Shown here: in pieces, positions 1-5,736 of the stretch
Layout of the letters: each line of letters starts with the position of its first letter
Position numbering within the stretch: position 1 is the first letter of the stretch
From: a bacterium CG2_30_54_10
Lineage (GTDB): Bacteria; Muiribacteriota; Ozemobacteria; Ozemobacterales; Ozemobacteraceae
Direction of reading: 5' to 3'
DNA length: 8,674 bases
Assembly (NCBI GenBank): GCA_001872985.1
Contig: MNYA01000036.1
Location: forward strand, 1-8,674
Position numbers and translations under genes: made by a program
The notes under the pieces: generated by a model
The model's database searches: none
What the model was told of the DNA's origin: nothing
What the model saw: only the letters and a program-made list of their open reading frames with translations

Positions 1-129
1 AGATTGACAAATTCCGTCCCCGCAACGACAAACCCCATCAGTCATCGATTCGCCATTACCCACTTTTGGAGCAAGGGCTCCCCGGGTTCTCCTGGCAATT
101 GTGCTGATGCCTATGAAGAAAGTGGTACC
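1..129. other. left edge, no gene called
   Basis: Between the window edge and the stop of the HAMP protein I see no gene I can support. On the minus strand a reading frame starting GTG at 63 or ATG at 45 stays open to the edge, but it has no convincing ribosome binding site and would show only about 15-21 residues, so it is not called. A short hairpin (GGAGC, 4-base loop, GCTCC) lies near 68-81 and lacks a following T-run on the minus strand, so it is a poor terminator candidate for the HAMP gene. Confidence 0.5.
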
Positions 130-741
130 TCAGGCCGCGGAACCATCGCCAGAGGTTCCGGGGGGGGTCTCCCCATCCTTGGTGATTTTGAACTGTTCGA
201 TCATTTCTTTAAGATCTTTCGCGCTTTGGGCGAGCTTGGCGAACTTTTCATCCTGGCCCAAGGACGCTAGTTTGACCGAGATATCATCGCTTAGAGTTCT
301 GGCGCTGGCAAGGGTTTCTCTAAAGCGGCTCAGCATCTGGTTTATGGCGGCGGCAACTTCTTTGAAATTGTCATTTTTGCGAAGGTGAATTTCAAAGGTC
401 AGGTCGCCGCGTGCGATTCTCTGGATACTCTTTTCAAGCTTATAAGCCGGGCCGGCAATCTGGTGGGAATACATGATGCTCACGATGAATACGATGATAA
501 CGTTGACAAGCACGAGTAGCAAGAGCCGTGGCCAAAGATCCATGATGAAAAGCTGCATCAGCCCTTCGGTGGTCTGGTTCTCATTAAGGGTCGCACGCGT
601 TTGCATGAAGAATGACCCCAATACGTAGATGTTGCAGGCAGTAATGATCGTGATCAGGAATACGAGCAGCAATATAGTTCCAGCGAACTTGCTTTGCATG
701 CCCTTGGCTATGAAATAATTTTTGCGCTGGGACAAGCTCAT
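130..741 (-). CDS. small membrane protein with HAMP domain, no output domain
   Basis: 203 residues, inner membrane. Visible order: short basic cytoplasmic N-terminus; transmembrane helix at about 20-41; about 30 residues of periplasmic loop; second helix at about 71-91; then a HAMP domain at about 93-145. The HAMP signature is clear: SHQIAGPAYKLEKSI (conserved Pro98) followed by RIARGDL and an Asn/Glu-rich second helix ending in INQM. HAMP domains pass conformational signals across the membrane in chemoreceptors and sensor kinases, but here only about 58 residues follow and no methyl-accepting, kinase, cyclase or phosphatase domain is present. Residues 146-185 look amphipathic and may extend a coiled coil; the last 18 residues are Gly/Pro/Ser-rich. 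The ATG has purine-rich AGGGG and AAAGG upstream. It may act as a partner of a separate signalling protein (inference). A C8 run (minus strand) lies in its last codons. Confidence 0.85.
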   Translation of the reverse strand: MSLSQRKNYFIAKGMQSKFAGTILLLVFLITIITACNIYVLGSFFMQTRATLNENQTTEGLMQLFIMDLWPRLLLLVLVNVIIVFIVSIMYSHQIAGPAYKLEKSIQRIARGDLTFEIHLRKNDNFKEVAAAINQMLSRFRETLASARTLSDDISVKLASLGQDEKFAKLAQSAKDLKEMIEQFKITKDGETPPGTSGDGSAA

Positions 742-776
742 GCCTTTCCCCTTTCATATAGTCTAGTTTCAAGGAT

Positions 777-805
777 ATCTTACCGAAGGGATCCGTGTTT
801 GTCAA
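777..805 (-). promoter_or_regulatory. sigma-70-like promoter for the HAMP gene
   Basis: On the minus strand a perfect -35 TTGACA (complement of 800-805) is separated by 17 bases from TAAGAT (complement of 777-782, 4 of 6 matches to TATAAT). It lies about 36 bases upstream of the HAMP-protein ATG at 741 and within the 99-base divergent spacer shared with the rlpA-like gene. The spacing and -35 are ideal; transcription start would fall near 770. Confidence 0.6.
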
Positions 806-840
806 CGGAACTGGGAAAACACCGAACCGGAGAGGTTTGA

Positions 841-1281
841 ATGGTGAAAATTTCGCGGGAAATGCCGATATCCCTGAAAATGCAGTCGCGAAAAAATCTT
901 TTTCTCTTTTACCTGATCTCTATGTTATTTCTGACCGGGTGCGGAAGTCAGGGCTCAAACAACCCGGCCGGGTCTGGAAACGGTGTGCTGCAGACCGGGG
1001 TGGCTTCCTGGTATGGTGAGGAATACCATGGTCGTCCGACCGCCTCGGGTGAAATTTTCGACATGTACAAGCTAACCGCGGCGCATAGGACACTTGCCTT
1101 CGGGTCGGTGGTCGAAGTGGAAAATCTCGGGAACGGAAGAAGGGTGTCGGTGAAGGTGAACGACCGCGGGCCCAACCGTGAGGATCGTATCATCGACCTG
1201 GCAAAGGCCGCTGCTGCTGAGATTGGAATGGTTTCCCAGGGGACGGCCGAGGTCGCTTTGCGCTTTACGGGCGTCAGATAA
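841..1281 (+). CDS. rlpA: RlpA-like septal ring lipoprotein, DPBB domain
   Basis: 146 residues. The N-terminus has a basic start, a hydrophobic stretch (about 19-32) and a lipobox LTGC with Cys34 as the lipidated residue, so the mature protein should be a lipoprotein. The double-psi beta-barrel domain fills residues about 52-146: GVASWYGEEYHGRPTASGE, then TAAHRTLAFGS, VKVNDRGP and RIIDLAKAAAAEIGM, all hallmarks of RlpA. In Pseudomonas RlpA is a lytic transglycosylase acting on peptidoglycan lacking stem peptides at the septum; the conserved Glu and Asp-containing motifs of that domain are present here. There is no C-terminal SPOR domain, so this is the short form and septal targeting by denuded glycan is not predicted. 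ATG 841 is chosen because GGAGAGG lies 5 bases upstream; ATG 862 and 880 have weaker sites. It is divergent from the HAMP gene and convergent with the DUF3465-like gene. Confidence 0.92.
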   Translation: MVKISREMPISLKMQSRKNLFLFYLISMLFLTGCGSQGSNNPAGSGNGVLQTGVASWYGEEYHGRPTASGEIFDMYKLTAAHRTLAFGSVVEVENLGNGRRVSVKVNDRGPNREDRIIDLAKAAAAEIGMVSQGTAEVALRFTGVR

Positions 1282-1286
1282 GGAAC

Positions 1287-1305
1287 ACGGTCAAACCGTT
1301 TTTTT
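1287..1305 (+). terminator. weak intrinsic terminator after rlpA
   Basis: Six bases after the rlpA stop, ACGGT, loop CAA, ACCGT forms a 5-bp stem that runs directly into a T7 tract (1299-1305). The stem is short, so efficiency is uncertain, but position and T-run fit a rho-independent terminator. Confidence 0.45.
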
Positions 1306-1334
1306 GGAAGGGATGAGTAATTCAGGCTTTCCTG

Positions 1335-1355
1335 GGGGGGGTGGTTCACCCCCCC
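1335..1355. terminator. GC hairpin between convergent genes
   Basis: GGGGGGGTG, loop GTT, CACCCCCCC forms a 9-bp stem of almost only G-C pairs midway between the convergent stops at 1281 and 1378. It could block readthrough from either side, but neither strand has a T-run immediately after the stem, so it is not a classical intrinsic terminator. It could also act as an RNA 3'-end stabiliser. Confidence 0.4.
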
Positions 1356-1377
1356 TATTGAGATGTTACGTCTCGGG

Positions 1378-1842
1378 TTAGAGATCCCCGTCTTTCTGGT
1401 TGGGATAGTATCTGTGGTTCTCATAGACTGCCCAGCCGTTGTAGCGCCCGCTTTTCCCTTTGAAAGGTGCTTGGACAACGCCGCCTTGCTCGTCGAATTT
1501 GTATTCTCCGAAAAACTGAATCGTTCTGCCCACCTGAAGTTTCAGCGTTTCTGATCCGGTTATGTTGAACTTGAATGTAAACTCCTGCTGGCCGTCACGA
1601 GTTCGCACTCTACATCGCTGAGAAGCGGTTCCGCTTGCGGGGGTGGGATCGGGTGGAAGCAACTGGGTTATATCGCCCCCGTCGCGTACCTCGGCTTTTG
1701 GCAGTCGTTGCTGGTAAGCCTCTGAAACAACCAGATCCGAGCTCATGTAGTTGGCAAAAATGAAAATCGCGAAAACGACGATGGGGATGGTAATGAGAAT
1801 TGCAGAATCCTGCCAGGTAAGATCAGGCGCCCGTTTACTCAC
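1378..1842 (-). CDS. membrane-anchored DUF3465-like protein
   Basis: 154 residues from a GTG start. AAGGAG sits about 6 bases before this GTG, which decides the start; a TTG 17 codons upstream (1893) has no such site. One transmembrane helix at about 13-33 anchors the protein, followed by a Pro-rich linker (about 60-72) and a soluble C-terminal domain at about 75-147. That domain carries a Gly-Arg-Thr-Ile-Gln then FFGEYKFDEQGGVVQ, and ends with GRYNGWAVYENHRYY. This matches my memory of DUF3465, a small domain with an FFGEYEW...KGGVIHWTHHDP...GGW pattern and an OB-fold-like character, whose function is not known. The usual WTHHDP stretch is replaced by APFKGK, so this is a divergent member. 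Topology suggests the domain faces the periplasm. It is a single-gene unit. Confidence 0.75.
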   Translation of the reverse strand: MSKRAPDLTWQDSAILITIPIVVFAIFIFANYMSSDLVVSEAYQQRLPKAEVRDGGDITQLLPPDPTPASGTASQRCRVRTRDGQQEFTFKFNITGSETLKLQVGRTIQFFGEYKFDEQGGVVQAPFKGKSGRYNGWAVYENHRYYPNQKDGDL

Positions 1843-1901
1843 ATCCTTCTCCTTTGTTTCAGCTAACTGGATCGACCGGCAAAATACGGCCAAGCCCGGT
1901 T

Positions 1902-1931
1902 AGCATAGCACAATGGTTGTCCTGCCGTCCA
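1902..1931 (-). promoter_or_regulatory. candidate promoter for the DUF3465-like gene
   Basis: On the minus strand TGGACG (complement of 1926-1931) is followed after 18 bases by TATGCT (complement of 1902-1907), the latter preceded by TGC as in extended -10 elements. It lies about 60 bases upstream of the GTG start at 1842. Matches are 4 of 6 for both boxes, so this is only a candidate. Confidence 0.35.
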
Positions 1932-1943
1932 GCTCTGAATGAG

Positions 1944-1964
1944 AGGTCAGAATTCAGAACCCAG
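1944..1964. repeat. TCAG-phased heptads
   Basis: Three consecutive 7-base units, AGGTCAG, AATTCAG and AACCCAG, share CAG in the last three positions. A related pair occurs at 7546-7559. They lie in the spacer between the DUF3465-like gene and the LysM/M23 operon and are degenerate, so the call rests on the phase. Confidence 0.4.
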
Positions 1965-2026
1965 GAGCGATTGGTTTCATCTCAATAATCCGGGGGAAGC
2001 ATGAGAGCGTAGCGGAGAGCGCGGGG

Positions 2027-2054
2027 GATGAGTGATGAATGATGAGTGATGAGC
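2027..2054. repeat. four tandem heptads GATGARY
   Basis: GATGAGT, GATGAAT, GATGAGT and GATGAGC follow each other without gap, 28 bases in all. They are non-coding and sit about 10 bases before the candidate promoter of the LysM/M23 operon. Similar short tandem heptanucleotides are known from cyanobacteria and other bacterial genomes as intergenic repeats. Confidence 0.85.
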
Positions 2055-2063
2055 CACCATTTA

Positions 2064-2092
2064 TTGAGATGTCACAGCGATTGTAACAAAAT
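2064..2092 (+). promoter_or_regulatory. candidate promoter of the LysM/M23 operon
   Basis: TTGAGA (2064-2069, 5 of 6 to TTGACA), 17-base spacer, CAAAAT (2087-2092, 4 of 6). An alternative -35 TTGTAA at 2081 with CTTAAA 17 bases later is weaker. Start of transcription would be near 2099, leaving a leader of about 125 bases. The -35 lies within the TATTGAGATGT element shared with 1356-1366. Confidence 0.4.
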
Positions 2093-2211
2093 TCTAAAGT
2101 CTCCTTAAAGATTTGTCGATGGAACAGCTACGGAAGTTCCGCGGAATACACGGACGTTGCCCCGCGATCCCATGGGAACATGGATGAAACCCGATCCGGA
2201 AGCTGACCTGC

Positions 2212-2217
2212 AAGGAG
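2212..2217 (+). promoter_or_regulatory. ribosome binding site for the LysM/M23 gene
   Basis: AAGGAG with a 6-base spacer before GTG 2224. It decides the start in favour of this GTG, since no ATG precedes the transmembrane segment in this frame. Confidence 0.75.
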
Positions 2218-2223
2218 CGCATC

Positions 2224-3819
2224 GTGTGGAATAAACTGAGAGCCCGACACTACGCAATCATTCTTCTGCTGGCGATCGTGACCCTTGAAACCTCGGCAAT
2301 CGCAATCGATCGGTTTCTCAGCAAGGGTGATGACACAGCCTTCGCTGTCGATGGGAAGTTCCGCAACAACTCGTTCCTTGAACGCTTTCAGATCGCGGAA
2401 GCCAACGCCGCTCCCCTACCTCAGACACTTTCGATGACCCGCAATGCAGCAGGTGTTTCGAGGCTTTCAGCGAACAAAGCCGATCTGATGCCGAACAACC
2501 GGCTCTTTTCCGCGGAAAATGGAGCACCTATTCCCGGCCCTGCTCCGGCACGCACTTCCGTTCAGTCCGAAGCCGATCTTTCAACGGATAAAGACTGGCT
2601 GGAATACACCGTCAAAAAGGGTGATTCACTCGCCCAGATTGCCGGCCTGTTCGGTGTCAAGTGCGATCTGGTCGCCTCGGCGAATCAACTGAAGGATGAA
2701 AAACTAAAGGCGGGCCGAAAGATCCGCATTCCTCTTTCTTCCTCTCGCATGATCTACAAGGTCAAGAAGGGTGACTGCCTTTCCAAAGTCGCCAGCCGTT
2801 TCGGAATTACCATTCAAGACTTGATCGTCGAAAACAACCTCAAGAGTTATTCCCTCCTGGAAGACCAGGAGCTCGCGATTCCAGTTCGAAAAAAATCCTC
2901 GGAAATGGTCATGCTCCCGCTTAAGATCGTTCACGAGGCATCTCCTAAAGTATTGGTTAAGTCTTCAATCTCCATCGTTCCTTCCAGAGATAAGCTTCAA
3001 ATTGCTTTCAATCCTCGGTTTTCAACGGCACTCAAAATCGTCAGGGTTCCTGCTACTCCTCTCGTCAACACGCCGATAGCGGCTCCCCAAACTGTTTTCC
3101 CCCAGACCCCCGCTGTAAAGCCTGTTTCCGCACCGGCTCCGGCGGCGAAGAGCCTGGCCGTGACCTTGGTAAAGACAACGACTCCGGTCGTTGCAGCTCG
3201 CGGGACAGCCGATGACGAAATCAAAATCGTCATGCACACCGTCAAGAATGGAGACAATCTCGCAAAACTCGCTCGGCAGTACAGAACCTCTATCTCCCAG
3301 ATCGTCGCGAATAACGAGCTGACCAACTCAAATCTGAAGGTCGGCAAGCAGGTCAAAGTTCCCGTAAACAAAAAACTTTACCGTGTATTGCAGGTTTCAA
3401 GCCGCAAAATTCCAGCCAGGACAAAATTTCAGATCCCGGTGATGGGGAACATCAGCGACAACTATGGGTGGCGCTTTCACCCGGTCTGGCGCAAGCGGTT
3501 GTTCCATGCCGGAATCGACATTGCCGCCAGTCGTGGAACCACGATCGGTTCTTCGCTTCCTGGACAGGTGGTTTACGCCGGGTGGCGCACAGGTTATGGA
3601 AAGCTGGTCATCGTCAGGCATGCCAATGGTCTCTCAACCAGATACGGTCATTGCAGCAGCTTTAATGTCCGCCGAGGCCAGATGGTCAGGGCCGGCCAGG
3701 CCATCGCACGCGTCGGATCGACAGGTGTCGCAACCGGGCCTCATCTGCACTTTGAGATCCGCCGCAACGGCAAAACCCTGAGTCCCCGGGCGCTGCTTTT
3801 CCCCGGTAAACAGCGATAG
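2224..3819 (+). CDS. membrane-anchored LysM x3 / M23 metallo-endopeptidase
   Basis: 531 residues, GTG start. A single N-terminal hydrophobic helix (about 10-28) anchors or exports the protein. Three LysM domains bind peptidoglycan glycan: about 127-171 (YTVKKGDSLAQIA), 177-221 (YKVKKGDCLSKVA) and 338-381 (HTVKNGDNLAKLA). Residues 222-335 form a Pro/Ala/Lys-rich spacer. The M23 (LytM-type) domain spans about 404-531 and is complete: NYGWRFHPVW, zinc ligands His428 and Asp432 in HAGID, catalytic His476 in YGH, and HLHFE with His507 (catalytic) and His509 (zinc). Unlike degenerate EnvC/NlpD-type activators that lack these residues, this one should be an active endopeptidase cutting peptide cross-links. 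It is the first gene of the operon and its stop TAG abuts an ATG (3820). Domain calls are firm; a specific gene name is not justified. Confidence 0.93.
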   Translation: MWNKLRARHYAIILLLAIVTLETSAIAIDRFLSKGDDTAFAVDGKFRNNSFLERFQIAEANAAPLPQTLSMTRNAAGVSRLSANKADLMPNNRLFSAENGAPIPGPAPARTSVQSEADLSTDKDWLEYTVKKGDSLAQIAGLFGVKCDLVASANQLKDEKLKAGRKIRIPLSSSRMIYKVKKGDCLSKVASRFGITIQDLIVENNLKSYSLLEDQELAIPVRKKSSEMVMLPLKIVHEASPKVLVKSSISIVPSRDKLQIAFNPRFSTALKIVRVPATPLVNTPIAAPQTVFPQTPAVKPVSAPAPAAKSLAVTLVKTTTPVVAARGTADDEIKIVMHTVKNGDNLAKLARQYRTSISQIVANNELTNSNLKVGKQVKVPVNKKLYRVLQVSSRKIPARTKFQIPVMGNISDNYGWRFHPVWRKRLFHAGIDIAASRGTTIGSSLPGQVVYAGWRTGYGKLVIVRHANGLSTRYGHCSSFNVRRGQMVRAGQAIARVGSTGVATGPHLHFEIRRNGKTLSPRALLFPGKQR

Positions 3820-3861
3820 ATGCCCATCTCCATTTCGGGCTCCGGCTCCGCCATGGCATGA
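3820..3861 (+). CDS. possible 13-codon coupling mini-ORF
   Basis: ATG follows the M23 stop TAG with no gap and opens a frame of 13 codons (MPISISGSGSAMA). Its TGA overlaps the ATG of the barrel gene as ATGA at 3858-3861. There is no Shine-Dalgarno sequence before either ATG, so ribosomes finishing the M23 gene could re-initiate here and again at the barrel gene. The peptide itself has no recognisable function. Chance occurrence in a 38-base spacer is possible. Confidence 0.3.
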   Translation: MPISISGSGSAMA

Positions 3862-5735
3862 GCATGAAATCCATTGCCCGCATCACGCTCGCCGTGCTGG
3901 CGGGCTTTTTCCTTTATCTCGGATCGGGTTTTACCGCCAGCAGCCTTCAGACCCTTGACCCCGATCGCACCTTCGACACCGAGCCATGGTCGGGGCCAAC
4001 GGCCATTCCAGGAATTTATGGAAATTTCAACCCACGAAACATTCCCGAACTGCAGGCAGGAAGAACGCTTCCTGAAACGGGACCGGCTCCCGGCCTGGAA
4101 CTTGTGGCCCAACCCCATGCCCGAGAGTTCGGATCGCACTTCGTTCCATTCCATCCCCCTTCCGAGGTGAGGCCTCCGGAAATGGGAACCAGCCTTCCGC
4201 TTGTCGATCGCATGCCTCCCGGCTACACCGATCTCAACGAGCGTGAAGACGACGTGGCATTCAGCTCGAACCTCTACACCGACACCACCATCTACGGAAA
4301 CGGGACGAGCAAGGCAAAAAAGCTTTCGAGCAAGACCGCGGGCACCTTCTACGAACAGAATCTGCGATACGACTTGTACACAACCCGATCGAATGGGGAT
4401 TCTTTGGCGGTCGTCGTGGACACTGTCCACACGAACGACAAACGGGAATACAAAGAGGGTTTCACCCTCAACCAGTTGAGCGTAGAGTCCCGAACACCGC
4501 GTTCCCTTTTGGTGTTCGGGCATTCGTATCCGGAATTCTCCAATTTCACGATGACACAGCAGGTTATGGGCCTGTACGGAGTTCAGAGGTTTCAGAATAC
4601 CGAAGTTCGAAGCTTCACCGGCTACAAGGCTGTCGAGAAAGACGACCTCAAGAATCCGCGCCTGGTGAGCGGTGTAAGGGTCGAGCATCGCCATGATGAT
4701 GCGGTCACGTTGGGATTGAATGCTGTTTCCACCAATGACGTTCATGAAAACCCCGGATCCGATCAGGATCTTCCCACGATGAAAAACAAGGTCTACTCCA
4801 TGGACGTTTCGGTCAAACCAACGGAAAATATTTACGTGAACGGTGAGTATGCCGGAAGCGACACTGAGTTCGATCGCGCTCACGGAGCCGGAAACCAGAC
4901 TGGGAATGCCTACAGAATGACCGGAAGCTATGGACGCGAAAATTACAAGGCTGAAGCTGGTGTCGAACAGGCCGAGACCCCTTTCTTGTCATATCTCGGA
5001 GAAAGCCCTCGCGATGAGAGGGCCTATTTTGCCAACTTCTTCTACGAAATGAACCGCTACATCTCGACCAGAATCGGCGAGCGGACCTCACGGGACAACC
5101 TCGACTTGTACAAGCGTGCGACCTTGGTCCGCGATCAGCCTGAGATACAGGTGACGATGCATCCCAGCGATTATTATCGCGACCTTCGTGTCGATTTTTT
5201 CTATCAGCCTTTGCGTGAATATTCTGACAATGGGAAGTTCGTGGACCGCTATCGCGACCTGATGTGGATGGAGCTGAAGCACAAGGCCGGGGCGATGCTC
5301 TATTTTGCCGGGTTCAGTTCGACCATAGACAAGGACAAAATCGTCAATACGAACGATCGTGATATCTCAAAGCTCGATCTCAAGTTGACCTGGGAATACG
5401 ATGTCAGCAACCGGCTCTATGGGGTATACAGCGTTGAGCAGCTCAACTACAAGATCGCCGGCGGGAAGGATCTCGTGAACGTTTATGGGATCGGCGGACA
5501 CTCTCAGTTCCACGAGGACGTCAGTCTGAACCTCGACTATACACACGAGCAGAATGACCCAACCTCTTCACTCTGGGATTCCGCCCAGGACCGGGTCAAT
5601 CTCGCCCTCACCAAGGAGTACAACAACATGGCCCGAATGATCCTCGATCTCGAAGGCTCGAATCATACTTTCTCGATGCCCGGCCGCGACTTCGCCGATC
5701 TGTCGGCCAAACTCCGCTTCCTGAGGTCGTTCTGA
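3858..5735 (+). CDS. probable outer-membrane beta-barrel protein, unrecognised family
   Basis: 625 residues; I do not recognise the family. A signal peptide is clear: MKSIAR, hydrophobic core about 7-25, likely cleavage after FTA near residue 27. Residues about 30-115 form a Pro-rich, probably extended segment. From about 120 onward the sequence shows short alternating polar/hydrophobic strands rich in Tyr, Phe and Trp separated by Asp/Asn/Gly turns, for example VSGVRVEHRHDDAVTLGLNA and KLDLKLTWEYDVSNRLYGVY. There are no Cys-pair or TonB-plug motifs. The chain ends AKLRFLRSF, with the terminal Phe and alternating pattern recognised by BAM. Cellular location is thus inferred as outer membrane. 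Start is ATG 3858 (or 3864, MKSIAR); no ribosome binding site is seen, consistent with coupling to upstream translation. Its stop lies one base before the next gene. Confidence 0.72.
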   Translation: MSMKSIARITLAVLAGFFLYLGSGFTASSLQTLDPDRTFDTEPWSGPTAIPGIYGNFNPRNIPELQAGRTLPETGPAPGLELVAQPHAREFGSHFVPFHPPSEVRPPEMGTSLPLVDRMPPGYTDLNEREDDVAFSSNLYTDTTIYGNGTSKAKKLSSKTAGTFYEQNLRYDLYTTRSNGDSLAVVVDTVHTNDKREYKEGFTLNQLSVESRTPRSLLVFGHSYPEFSNFTMTQQVMGLYGVQRFQNTEVRSFTGYKAVEKDDLKNPRLVSGVRVEHRHDDAVTLGLNAVSTNDVHENPGSDQDLPTMKNKVYSMDVSVKPTENIYVNGEYAGSDTEFDRAHGAGNQTGNAYRMTGSYGRENYKAEAGVEQAETPFLSYLGESPRDERAYFANFFYEMNRYISTRIGERTSRDNLDLYKRATLVRDQPEIQVTMHPSDYYRDLRVDFFYQPLREYSDNGKFVDRYRDLMWMELKHKAGAMLYFAGFSSTIDKDKIVNTNDRDISKLDLKLTWEYDVSNRLYGVYSVEQLNYKIAGGKDLVNVYGIGGHSQFHEDVSLNLDYTHEQNDPTSSLWDSAQDRVNLALTKEYNNMARMILDLEGSNHTFSMPGRDFADLSAKLRFLRSF

Positions 5736-5736
5736 C

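Larger units (their letters stand above)
1894..2223. other. intergenic regulatory region upstream of the envelope operon
   Basis: No protein gene is supported. It contains, in order: the candidate promoter of the DUF3465-like gene; TCAG heptads (1944-1964); the element CATCTCAATA (1978-1987), which pairs exactly with TATTGAGATG at 2062-2071; four GATGARY heptads (2027-2054); a candidate sigma-70-like promoter (2064-2092); and a roughly 125-base leader with a perfect palindrome TTCCGCGGAA (2137-2146) and two tiny overlapping reading frames (2119-2187, 2184-2234). I could not match the leader to a known riboswitch. Confidence 0.6.

Noticed and set aside
1..63. Minus-strand frame open to the left edge
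   Set aside because: Only about 15-21 codons are visible and no ribosome site precedes GTG 63 or ATG 45.
948..1478. 176-codon minus-strand frame across rlpA and the convergent spacer
   Set aside because: It overlaps the well-supported RlpA domain and crosses the GC hairpin; composition is not protein-like.
1843..1893. Upstream TTG start for the DUF3465-like gene
   Set aside because: The GTG at 1842 has AAGGAG at the right distance, while the TTG has none and would put 17 polar residues before the anchor.
1944..2072. CRISPR-like array
   Set aside because: Repeat units are 7 bases without spacers; there are no 25-40 base repeats and no cas genes.
2099..2223. Possible riboswitch in the M23 leader
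   Set aside because: I looked for cyclic-di-GMP, cobalamin and TPP type conserved cores and found none; only short stems are present.
3741..4883. 380-codon open frame on the minus strand
   Set aside because: It lies fully opposite the M23 end and the barrel gene, has no signal, domain or ribosome site, and reads as low-quality sequence; it is a by-product of codon bias.
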